Source: Syncephalis plumigaleata
Taxonomy: Eukaryota; Zoopagomycota; Zoopagomycetes; Zoopagales; Piptocephalidaceae
Direction of reading: 5' to 3'
NCBI GenBank assembly: GCA_025201365.1
Contig: JAIXMF010000005.1
Span: 1,054,001 to 1,118,000 of the forward strand
Length of the DNA stretch: 64,000 nucleotides
Position numbers and translations under genes: made by a program. Shown in pieces: positions 56,601 through 64,000 of this stretch (position 1 is the first letter of the stretch; each line of letters begins with the position of its first letter). The notes under the pieces are model-generated. The model was not told the origin of the DNA. It saw nothing but the letters and a program-made list of their open reading frames with translations, and did not search any database.

Positions 56601-58009
56601 GCTTTGTCACGAGCATCGTAGTATTTGCCTTTCACATAGTTAGTTCCTTCTACCTTATCATGATAATCGTAATATTTACCTTTCAAATACTCGCTTCCTT
56701 CTTCAGCACGATACTTAGCATAATCAGCTCCTTCCTCAGCACGATACTTAGCATCAGTAGCCATTGACTCAGCCTTATCACGAGCACCATAATACTTGTC
56801 CTTTGCATAATCGGCTCCTTCCTCAGCACGATACTTAGCATCAGTAGCCATTGATCCTGCTTTATCACGAGCATCGTAGTATTTGCCTTTCACATAGTTA
56901 GCGCCTTCTTCTATCTTGTCATGAGCAGCATAATATTTACCTTTCAGATACTCGCTTCCCTCTTCAGCACGGTACTTAGCATCGGAAGCTACCGACTCAG
57001 CCTTGTCGCGTGCATCATCCTTCACACTACCAGATTTATCGTATACACGCTGCGCTGTCTCAGATGCATCGTGTCCTGCTGACTGGAACCAGCCCTTCGC
57101 ACCTTCTGTGGCCTCGGCATATTGCTCCTTCACTTTCTCGGTAGCCTTGCTTATCGGTGTGGTCATCGGCTCCATTTTCTCGCTTGCCTTATGCTTGACA
57201 CGGCCCGCTTTGTGCATTAGAGCTTCCTGCGCTTGGATCAGGTTCGATTTGATCTCCTCTGTCAAATGGGCAAATTTATCTCCCAAGTGATCGCCCTCCT
57301 CTAGCATTCTGTTGGCCGCATCCTCAACCTGATGTCCATGCTCCACGGCACGTCGACGATTGTCTCGCGCTCGTTCCTCCAGCGCCACCTTGATTTCGTC
57401 GTATAGTCGCGAGATCCAATAGCGACGATCATCGTCATCATGATGCTCGCCTTCCTCCGTCTCCTCAGAAGGCGTGGTGCTCACCCATTCCTTGCCGCTC
57501 CAAACGACCGATGCACCTTTGTCTTTCAGTTGTTCCGATGCATCCCTAGCCGAATGCCAAAAGTCCTCGGCCATGGCCCAGCCACGCTCACGAGCCTGGT
57601 TGTAGGCGGCCTCAGAGGCGGTGCGCGCTTCGTCCAATCGGCCACGGAAGTAGCCCCAAGCCCAGTCGGGATTCTCGTTGTGCGCGGCGTACACCTCGTT
57701 CAAACTGAGTCGTTGTCGTCCCGTGGCCTGGTCCAGCTTACCGTGATAGTAGCCGGTGGACCAGTCACGATCCATTTCCAGCTGAGTCTTGCCCCGATGA
57801 CGAATGGCGTTCGCTCGTTGTTCGGCCTCCTCCAAATCGTAGGTTAGCCGTCCAAGCTCCTCAGCCGATCGTCCATACGCCCGGATCATTTGATCCTTAG
57901 CGGCAGACACCAAATCGGCCAGCCTTTTCTTCTGATCCTCTTGCTGACGTTCACGGCCAGAAGGATCCGTCGGTTCAAAGTAGGACCAAAACGATTGCGC
58001 TATATCCAT
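53699..58009 (-). CDS. Giant LEA-like helical-repeat protein with C-terminal membrane segments
   Basis: A single exon of about 1,436 residues from MDIAQSFWSYFEPTD (58009). The in-frame ATG further up adds a Phe/Tyr tract made by a (TAG)n microsatellite, so the internal start is preferred. Parts in order: a charged helical head (residues 1–330); a repeat array at about 340–760 with units such as DAKYRAEEGADYVK and DKYYGARDKAESM; a Thr-rich linker; a coiled-coil region (LEEELGTSLRRVMQHLRRSG); a disordered region; then about four hydrophobic segments near the C-terminus (DYFPVSLFYSMCLLGLLLGL, IVHIVYTLPIALLILGALEY, and two more). Repeat spacing keeps the helix in phase, as in LEA proteins, perilipins and synuclein. 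A desiccation, lipid-droplet or membrane-tether role is inference; I know no named family with this layout. Confidence 0.7.
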   Translation of the reverse strand: MDIAQSFWSYFEPTDPSGRERQQEDQKKRLADLVSAAKDQMIRAYGRSAEELGRLTYDLEEAEQRANAIRHRGKTQLEMDRDWSTGYYHGKLDQATGRQRLSLNEVYAAHNENPDWAWGYFRGRLDEARTASEAAYNQARERGWAMAEDFWHSARDASEQLKDKGASVVWSGKEWVSTTPSEETEEGEHHDDDDRRYWISRLYDEIKVALEERARDNRRRAVEHGHQVEDAANRMLEEGDHLGDKFAHLTEEIKSNLIQAQEALMHKAGRVKHKASEKMEPMTTPISKATEKVKEQYAEATEGAKGWFQSAGHDASETAQRVYDKSGSVKDDARDKAESVASDAKYRAEEGSEYLKGKYYAAHDKIEEGANYVKGKYYDARDKAGSMATDAKYRAEEGADYAKDKYYGARDKAESMATDAKYRAEEGADYAKYRAEEGSEYLKGKYYDYHDKVEGTNYVKGKYYDARDKAGSMATDAKYRAEEGADYVKDKYYGARDKAESMGTDAKYRAEEGSEYAKDKYYTARDKAEEGAEYVKDKYYDVRDKAGSMASDARDKAESMATDAKYRAEEGADYVKDKYYTARDKAGEGAEYVKDKYYDVRDKAESVASDAKYRAEEGSEYLKGKYYAAHDKAEEDANYVKGKYYDARDKAGSMATDAKYRAEEGAEYAKDKYYGARDKAEEGAEYVKDKYYDAKYRAEEGAEYLKDKYYGARDKAEEGAEYVKDKYYDARDKAGSMARDTKQRVKEGAEQMEDTAHGTLHVLMSTIQDQLTRGGHWTQQHVFDPISHVFTSAKDEYDDIRDKVSEATTTTTTTSTTTTKQQPSDSFIHQTRSMAANELSQQLITLIQQSDQTVRATQLNVDTLEEELGTSLRRVMQHLRRSGLNSRQKRNIAEMDRQQLIMYVRAMLSRVEREARDAYTNVQAIRDDTADKVQHYFGGIMQSYRPSTDVDSLVHDRFHELTRRIMQQANQSETWARRRYEMSRKMRQQAEPALTGDLGEFIDSLRSWLDTAHRVAEQQHEQMMTESRILGKILISEFGAYSDASNEAGPSLPQSPAGPYSSPSRQQQGRIPPGMSRHDKDSHRGSPVGSTVKQWMQWFIGADANADEDRSHLMMPRPDTAISRTVPEVYNNESTTSSWPLVRQWQKAREQIESTYQRWMHGTPLYDGKHHHPHGYDPRRAMADEPPALRSHMTASSQEGKLGYHLLPNRAQQAIDYFPVSLFYSMCLLGLLLGLWGRRRHQQKQMREMSPSAVIHKKVVSPSDEPSLLRRRRRSVTQSTTALSPSSSSSSLSSANNDVADATDVTGDIGEGKTVSTVTTVEVLEQSNNTSYTPTGARYASANALVNTTDAIVHIVYTLPIALLILGALEYAGYRVWLLHLLWASFLAGQCIQALRNAATHRGRLWADVGEASTTGVVVLASMLSLYTALSGRPLV
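55770..57010. repeat. Coding tandem repeat with units of 54, 87 and 120 bp
   Basis: The array encodes about 20 KYY anchors. Spacing between successive anchors is mostly 18, 29 or 40 residues, that is 18 + 11n. Copies are 80–100% alike in DNA, so the array is likely to change length readily. Confidence 0.85.
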
Positions 58010-58557
58010 GTTGCTGTTATCGTGAGATATGATTTCGAAGAAATAGTAGTAGTAGTAGAATAAGAAGTAGAAGTAGAAGAACACGTCAAGCAGTCGTTTT
58101 TTACAAGAGATATTGAAAGATACAATGCGTGCTAGCTCGAAAAGTTCCAGGTAAAGTTGAAGTTAACCGGGGGCATAGTGCTAAGAGAAACCATCTGTTT
58201 TATTTAAAACGAGTCAGTATCCGTAGAGGTGTCTCAGTTTGTAACGTCATCTATTGTTCATTGATGATTACATATTTTGTATGAAACAGTATCAATGCAT
58301 GATGATCATACCTATTAATATTTCTTCTGACGTAATTTGTACCTCACCTGGAATAAGAGGGTATGGAATACGCCAGTCCAAAAAAAGAAACTACAGTCAT
58401 GTCAGTCGATAGATACGCATATATATCGTCATTATCATCATGATCATCATCATTCAGTGTTGTATTTTATATAGAACATATTAATAATGACATATATACA
58501 TTAAAGTAATAAAATATTTAGCTTATTATTCAGCTTATACTATTTAAATAAGTTTAT
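58010..58557. other. Intergenic between two minus-strand genes
   Basis: Contains the (TAG)n leader tract of the LEA-like gene (58040–58075) and AT-rich sequence. No gene was seen. Confidence 0.5.
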
Positions 58558-60256
58558 TCATAATTCCGATGATGGTGGATCTAGCGTAGTTTCCGTTGTA
58601 ATTGCTGTTGTTGATGTAACAGTACTAGTATCAGTAGTATCAGTATCAGTAGTAGTAGTATGAGTAGTAGTAGTGGTGGTGGTAGACTCTGCTGGTTGCG
58701 ACATTTCCGCGCGTGCTTGCTGCCAACGAGCCAGTGTTTCCGAGTCAACATAATCCCATCGCCACATGCAACCGTCCTCACCGACAACTAGTACGTTACT
58801 AGCATTGAAGGGTAATTAGCATCATATTATATAAATATATATGCGTATACCAACTTACTGATCATTTCTGGCAAATTGACTGCATAGTACGGGTCGATTG
58901 GATCGGCGATGATGCAACTCGCGAATACTGCGACCGGTTGAGCACTTGTATATGATAACCCGACCATCTGGATCACCCACACAGATATACTCGCCGCAAC
59001 GACTATTATGTATAATTCGTGTAAGCAATTAGAACATAGCAATCAATCATTAGCAAAGTAGATATTACCTTAAACCGAATCGACAACGATAATCAATACC
59101 ACCACGCAATTGAATGGTACTCAATATCTATGAATATGTTTATTCAGTATTAGCTATATTCATGCATGCTACTCAAGTCATGCTTACCTTTTCCTCACTG
59201 ATCGACCATAGAATTAATTTACCATTACGCGACTTTGATATCAACGTGTCATTCACAAGTGCAATATGATCTAAATGATAGCGGTCAGATAATATCATTC
59301 CACATTCGTGGATGATGTGCTTACCAATTGCTGCGCTATGAGGCTTAAATAGCAACTGAGTATGTGCAGTATCGTTGGCTTCATTCTCCAGTGGCATGGT
59401 TACCGCGTGTATCTCACCACTTCGCATGCCTACGAGAAAAGTGTCGTCATCCGAGCCGAAACACTATCGTTTACCAATTAGAAACTACTTTATCCTTCTT
59501 GCTTGTCTTCCTTGCTAATGCCACATCAGTAAACTCACCAATGAAGTTGCATTTAACGACCACATACAAAGACATGCACCATCTTTATTTAGTGACCAGC
59601 AACGAACTGTACCATCAGCATACGCAGCTAGCAGTAACGGTTTCCTACGATGAGCACAGAGATCAACGACGCTCGAGTCATCTATTCACATTAACTGTTA
59701 GCTTTACTCTAATGACTGCTTATCATTCATCTTACTGGCTGCCGCATCTAAACGACGAAATTCAGCGGAACGCGCAATGCTCAACAATCGTACAATGCCA
59801 TCTCGACCACCTACGGCCAACCAGGCATCTGAAGGATCAGGATGTACGTTTATCCACGTACAACATGTCAATATCTAGTAGTGCATTAGTTAGTGATGAC
59901 AATGAAATGGCATACATAATGCCTAATCACTAACTGATGCCTCGCCCGTTTCTTCGTTAATTGGTGTTTCATAATTGGTAACGATATCAAGATGATTGCC
60001 ACAATGTTCGTTATCGTAGATACTAGCCTGTTCATTGAGTCGTTAGCAAGAAATAATGATACTAGTACTATTAGCAATAGTGGTGATGGCTTACCTGGCC
60101 TCCTCCTATTGTTGCCACAAGATTGGAAAAACGCGGATGTATGGCCAGTTGCGTGATGGCTCGACCGTGATTCTCACGCACAAGTCGACGTAAATGAAAG
60201 TTGGCAAACTGCTCATCCTTCGTGTGTTCTATGCAACTCGTCTCTTCGCTTATCAT
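58558..60256 (-). CDS. EED: EED/ESC-like WD40 subunit of Polycomb repressive complex 2
   Basis: EED binds H3K27me3 and holds Ezh2 and Suz12 together. About nine short exons read through WD repeats with EED-specific landmarks: HPRFSNLVATIGGGQ (first blade), DAWLAVGGRDGIVRLLSI (matching LAVAGSRGIIRIINP of EED), ALVNDTLISKSRNGKLILW (matching LGDLILSKSCENAIVCW), SRCGEYICVGDPDGRVIIYK, and GEDGCMWRWDYV at the end (matching DDASIWRWDRL). A Thr-rich low-complexity tail follows. The ATG at 60256 starts MISEETSCIEHTKDEQFANF; the frame extends five codons upstream without an ATG. Length of about 400 residues fits. The main alternative is another WD40 family, but the run of matches favours EED. Confidence 0.75.
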
Positions 60257-61163
60257 GATAGACGACAAAGGAAACTAGTAAGTAGTAAAATATTACACAA
60301 TCACGCGTAATAGAGTAAATAAATAAATAAAAAATAACAATAAAAATCACGCGATAGTGATGGGAATCAAGGGAAATGGCAAAAAAAACAATTGAAAAAA
60401 TTCAGCTAGATCTACTTTACGTTATAATCTATACAAGTGAACATACACATGAACGCATTATTACGTCATATACAGACACAGATACAGATATTACCGCACC
60501 ATGACTTCGTTGTCAAGTATGCGACTAACCTCGAATGGTGACATGTAATTAGTTTTAATTAATCGTTTGAGTATAGCATGTTTAACAAAGTATTTGAGCA
60601 GCATGCAAATTATCGTTTATTTGCCATACATGAAATGAACAATGTGATGAATGAATTCGACCTTGAATCAATGTCGATAAATACTGCACAAAGCAGAAGG
60701 ATGCGTACATTGTGGCTGCATCGCACATATTTATACTTTTGAAACTGGTACATGACAGCAACAAACAATACAGCAACGCTTTTATCATCCTTGCTTACCT
60801 CCTTATTTCATTGTATAAATAGGCAGCGTTTTATACGAAGGGATAGATACTCGGTCTTTGGTCGCTCTATCTCTTTTTCTTAGCATCGCTCCATAGTTCC
60901 AATATTAACAATACTAATAGTAGTAATAATTGTTATTATTGTCGTTACTAGTTCCGTATATATATTTATAAATACATTGTTTTACTTGTAAATATCTTTC
61001 CGGGTATACTTCTTTTCTCCTTGGTGGACTTTTAAATTTGAAAGTATATATCCTTTTATTCTCGCTTTCTTTCTAGCTCGTCACTATATTCCTCTTTCTC
61101 TCTTTCTCTCTTTCTCTCTCTACTACCCTTTCATTCCTGAAACATTTCCTTTTTATCGTCAAT
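60257..61163. other. Intergenic, divergent promoter region
   Basis: Nine hundred bases between divergent EED and UreD genes. AT-rich, with a (CTCTTT)n pyrimidine tract at 61090–61125 close to the UreD start. Short frames here have no domain. Confidence 0.5.
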
Positions 61164-61543
61164 ATGTTGCTAGAAGCTGGAGATGGCGAGGTGCACTGCG
61201 AACTAGGCCCTAACGGCAAGGCTTGCTTGCCTGTAATGCGAGCACGCTACCCGTTGAAACTACTCGCACCACGAGCTCACCAAGCAAAATCAGCATTGAT
61301 ATACGCATTAAGCTACGGGTAGGTGCTTGCTTTTTCTCTAGAAGAGCGAGAAAAGACCATACAGCCACTAATATACAACCACATCTAGCGGAGGTCTTGT
61401 GTCGGGCGACTGTCCCTCCATGAAAGTACGTGTGATGCCTGGTGCAGCACTTACCATGCTTACTCAAGGTTCTACCAAAGTGTTTAAACGTCGACAACCC
61501 ATGATATCACTCATGACATCGCCATTGTCACCATCATCATCAC

Positions 61544-61576
<33 letters not shown>

Positions 61577-62406
61577 ATGACACTAAGAAGCAGGATGCCA
61601 GTCCTAATGACCGCATAAAGGATGACTTGACCGATGTGGCCCCAGTTACGACTTTTCAGCGTGTAGATGCAAAAGTTGCAGAGCGTGCAGTATTGCTACA
61701 GCTACCTGAACCTATAACTTGCTTTGCTGGTGCAGACTTTGTACAGCGACAACGCTACCTGTTAGCCGACGAGTCCTCGTCTGTCGTTATTGCTGACTGG
61801 TTCACCAGTGGTAGACATGATGCACACGGTGAATCATGGCAGTTCCACAAATATGATAGCTCCATTGAATTGTATCGTCATGGTCGTTTGGTACTTGCAG
61901 ATCGCACTCTATTGGAAATGGATGAAGACGAGAGTAGCAGTAACAGCAGCAGCAATACGGACGACGACACTAGTAGCAGTAATGGCAGTGATACTTTATC
62001 GCCACCATTATCACCGTGTACCAACAACCATGCACATGTGTCTATTCAATCGGAATCACCTACCAATACTACAACTAGATTGCCTCGTTATGCAAGAACA
62101 CTCGAACCGTATCGCTGTCATGCAACCATTATCGTGTATGGTGATCGTGTAAAGTCGGTGGTAGAGCAAATACGCGCCGAATACAGCAAAGTATCGATTT
62201 CCTCTATGAAGAAAGCATCACATAATACCGTACCAAACATGCAGGAACATGTGTGGGCAGTATCTGATACTCGCGATAAAGCTGGTGTCATCTTACGTGC
62301 CGCATCAACTACCACTGAATACATGCGTCTATGGATGCGTGGCCTACTACGTGATATAGAACCCATATGTGGTGACTTGGTTTACGAGCGTGTTTTTACA
62401 TCATGA
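61164..62406 (+). CDS. Urease accessory protein UreD
   Basis: UreD (UreH) forms the scaffold with UreF and UreG that delivers nickel to apo-urease. Exons 61164–61318 and 61389–62406 join in phase at YALSYG–GGLVSGD. The block GGLVSGDCPSMKVRVMPGAA, LTMLTQGSTKVFKRR and the downstream VVIADWFTSGRHDAHGESWQ are canonical UreD motifs. The C-terminal LWMRGLLRDIEPICGDLVYE also fits. Two Ser/Asp-rich low-complexity insertions (near residues 95–115 and 235–275) are encoded by (TCA)n and (AGC)n tracts and make this copy longer than usual. No urease structural gene lies in the window, so its partners are elsewhere. Confidence 0.9.
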
Positions 62407-62445
62407 TTGTTTTTATAGTCAAGCATGCTATCAACACTAGACATG

Positions 62446-62454
<9 letters not shown>

Positions 62455-62488
<34 letters not shown>
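62455..62488. repeat. (CA)n(TA)n microsatellite
   Basis: A CA tract followed directly by a TA tract in the UreD 3' flank. Confidence 0.8.
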
Positions 62489-62645
62489 GCTTTTCATTAT
62501 TCAGTATCATTTCTATCATTTTCATAGCAATATAAAACATTGTTCTTTGCATTCCTATTAACATGATAAGCAACTGTACTATCTCAATGATATTTGAAAT
62601 GATGATAATAAGCCTATATTTTCTTGTTCATACTAATATTTTATA

Positions 62646-63249
62646 CTAATCTAGTGCCATCACTGTTCTCTGTGCATTTGTAGATGTTGCTGCTGTCGAA
62701 CTGGCAGTTACACTCGTTGGACGACGATTTTCCGTTGTTAATCCAACTGCTGCTTCTGCTTCGGCTTGCGTATACGGTTCATCCTTCAATTCACGTAACC
62801 TAACAATGACATGTCACATTAATAACTATGCATTAGCATATAAATAATAGCAAGTAATTACCGTTTCTTATGTGCCTTGCTTTTCAAATGAACATCCATG
62901 GCACTTGTCGAAATAAAGTATCGACTATTTTATTCATATGATTCATATGTATTAGTTGTCTATCTCTACTACTACATGCCGCACTACACTTACCTGCACT
63001 CTACGCAGTAGAACTGGCCTAGACCTGGAAGATCAGCGTCAATTGGCTGAGCTTTGAACTTCTCGACGTTTTCCGGTCGTAAATCATCGTGAATCTGGTC
63101 TAAATGTAATTCATTTCAAGTCAAGGTCATTACCAATAAACATAGTCAGGCTAAGCATAAAGGATATCTTTCGTTCGTCGACGAGTGCGATGCGCCTTCT
63201 TAATAGCCTTGTTGTTCTTGTGAACACGCGAACGACGTTGTGGTGGCAT
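62646..63249 (-). CDS. BUD20: Bud20/ZNF593-like C2H2 zinc-finger pre-60S factor
   Basis: Bud20 binds late pre-60S particles and aids their export. Exons join to about 140 residues. The N-terminus is basic ([28 protein letters not shown]), followed by [16 protein letters not shown] and the family hallmark [20 protein letters not shown]. The zinc ligands are C-x2-C in YCVECR and two His in HLKSKAH. The tail [20 protein letters not shown] also matches the family. Introns of 40–70 nt interrupt each block. The symbol is by homology with yeast Bud20 and human ZNF593. Confidence 0.9.
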
Positions 63250-63592
63250 ATTACTGGGACGAGATTTAAAGAAGGAAAAAAAAGTAATGAAAAAAAAAGA
63301 AAATTCCACCACAGAGTTGTGCCTATTAATAATGAACATCTATAATTAACTCATTCAGCATTCATTATCTACAGTCACACATACATTCTCTCTTTATTCA
63401 TTTACTTGCAATCTAGATGCATTAGATACAAGTTATTAGATTGTAAGTAGTATAGTGTCAAATATAAATTATGATCATTGAATCAACAAGTAGTAAACAA
63501 TAATGCGTATGCGTATGCGTATGAGATATGTTTATTTCGATACAGTTTAGATGTGCAGATATATTTGCTATGTGCGTGTGTTTGCATAACAG
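63250..63592. other. Intergenic
   Basis: AT-rich spacer with a (GCGTAT)n run at about 63505–63522. Nothing else is visible. Confidence 0.5.
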
Positions 63593-64000
63593 TTATAATG
63601 AACCACACTCATGATTATCATGAATTCGATGAGACATGGAATGTTTTGTAGTCTCAACAGCATCTGTAGGCAATCCTCCTCCATAGTGTCGCTTTGCAAG
63701 CATCGTGTACTCTTGTCCTATCTCCTGCGATGGTGGCAAGTCCCCTTCCTGGAGTAGCATGAGTTCCGAGTTGAGTCGCTTGAAAGTTGGATCGGTCGTT
63801 TTTGTGGCATGACTGTCGGAATGTTGACATTGTACGGTGGACGCTCTCACCGGTTGACTCGCCAGATTGTGCTTGGATCGTTTTGGTTGTGGTGGTGCTT
63901 GCGATGCAGTATCCGGCTGTTTTCGTTGTGTCTGCGTTAGAATGATATCGCCCATTGGCGTGGACTGCGTGTCTAATTCATTACTGAATCGTTTTCGCAT
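63593..64000 (-). CDS. C-terminal part of an unknown nuclear-type protein (partial)
   Basis: The frame is open at the window edge, where an ATG falls on the last three bases; it may be the start or an internal Met. The 135 residues are hydrophilic and disordered, with a Pro/Lys/Arg patch (PQPKRSKHN) that could be a nuclear signal and a Gln/Thr-rich stretch. The end is HRIHDNHECGSL. No domain was recognised, and the function cannot be stated. Confidence 0.4.
   Translation of the reverse strand: MRKRFSNELDTQSTPMGDIILTQTQRKQPDTASQAPPQPKRSKHNLASQPVRASTVQCQHSDSHATKTTDPTFKRLNSELMLLQEGDLPPSQEIGQEYTMLAKRHYGGGLPTDAVETTKHSMSHRIHDNHECGSL

Noticed and set aside
58010-58084. An upstream start for the LEA-like protein giving a Phe/Tyr-rich leader
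   Set aside because: The leader is a (TAG)n microsatellite read as codons; the later ATG at 58009 begins a normal charged N-terminus.

Overview
This window looks like nuclear DNA of an early-diverging fungus. Genes are compact and split by short introns (about 35–110 nt, mostly GT–AG). Gaps are AT-rich and full of microsatellites. The gene set is eukaryotic: Rtf1, condensin, ribosomal protein uS19, Rpb12, mL43, a 2-Cys peroxiredoxin. A GPI-type Kre9/Knh1-like wall protein points to fungi. A Polycomb EED-like protein, a tyrosine-recombinase (DIRS-class) retroelement and a family of secreted kinase-like proteins would fit a zoopagomycete or mucoromycete lineage, perhaps a Syncephalis-type mycoparasite. 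That placement is inference; no rRNA or marker gene here settles it.

Layout. 0–13 kb: the end of a propeller/F-box-like gene, RTF1, a UBE2Z-like E2 with a second UBC-like domain, a seven-helix membrane protein with a secreted N-domain, a small secreted protein and an SPX–RING ubiquitin ligase. 13–24 kb: RPB12, a small secreted protein, mL43, an unknown membrane protein, condensin CAP-G/Ycg1 and a cyclin-D-binding-protein-like gene. 24–29 kb: a gene-poor block bounded by similar terminal inverted repeats, holding a decayed Tc1/mariner transposase, an 8-bp-period repeat and a decayed secreted kinase gene. 29–36 kb: a mitochondrial carrier, peroxiredoxin, uS19 and a DDT/WHIM protein. 36–45 kb: two tandem secreted pseudokinase genes with a young DIRS-class element between them. 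45–64 kb: a propeller/F-box-like gene, a membrane spermidine-synthase-like protein, a Kre9-like GPI protein, a 1,450-residue LEA-like helical-repeat membrane protein, EED, UreD, a Bud20/ZNF593 zinc-finger protein and one partial gene.

Themes. Chromatin and transcription genes recur (RTF1, RPB12, condensin, DDT/WHIM, EED) but form no operon. The accessory part is made of secreted kinase-like genes, small secreted proteins, and a family of small TIR elements with TA target sites that match the ends of the transposase-bearing block. The most unusual items are the helix-phased repeat protein, the pseudokinase family whose catalytic-loop Asp is lost in two copies but kept in a decayed third, a U12-like ATATCC intron in RTF1, and an in-frame presequence-like extension on the peroxiredoxin.
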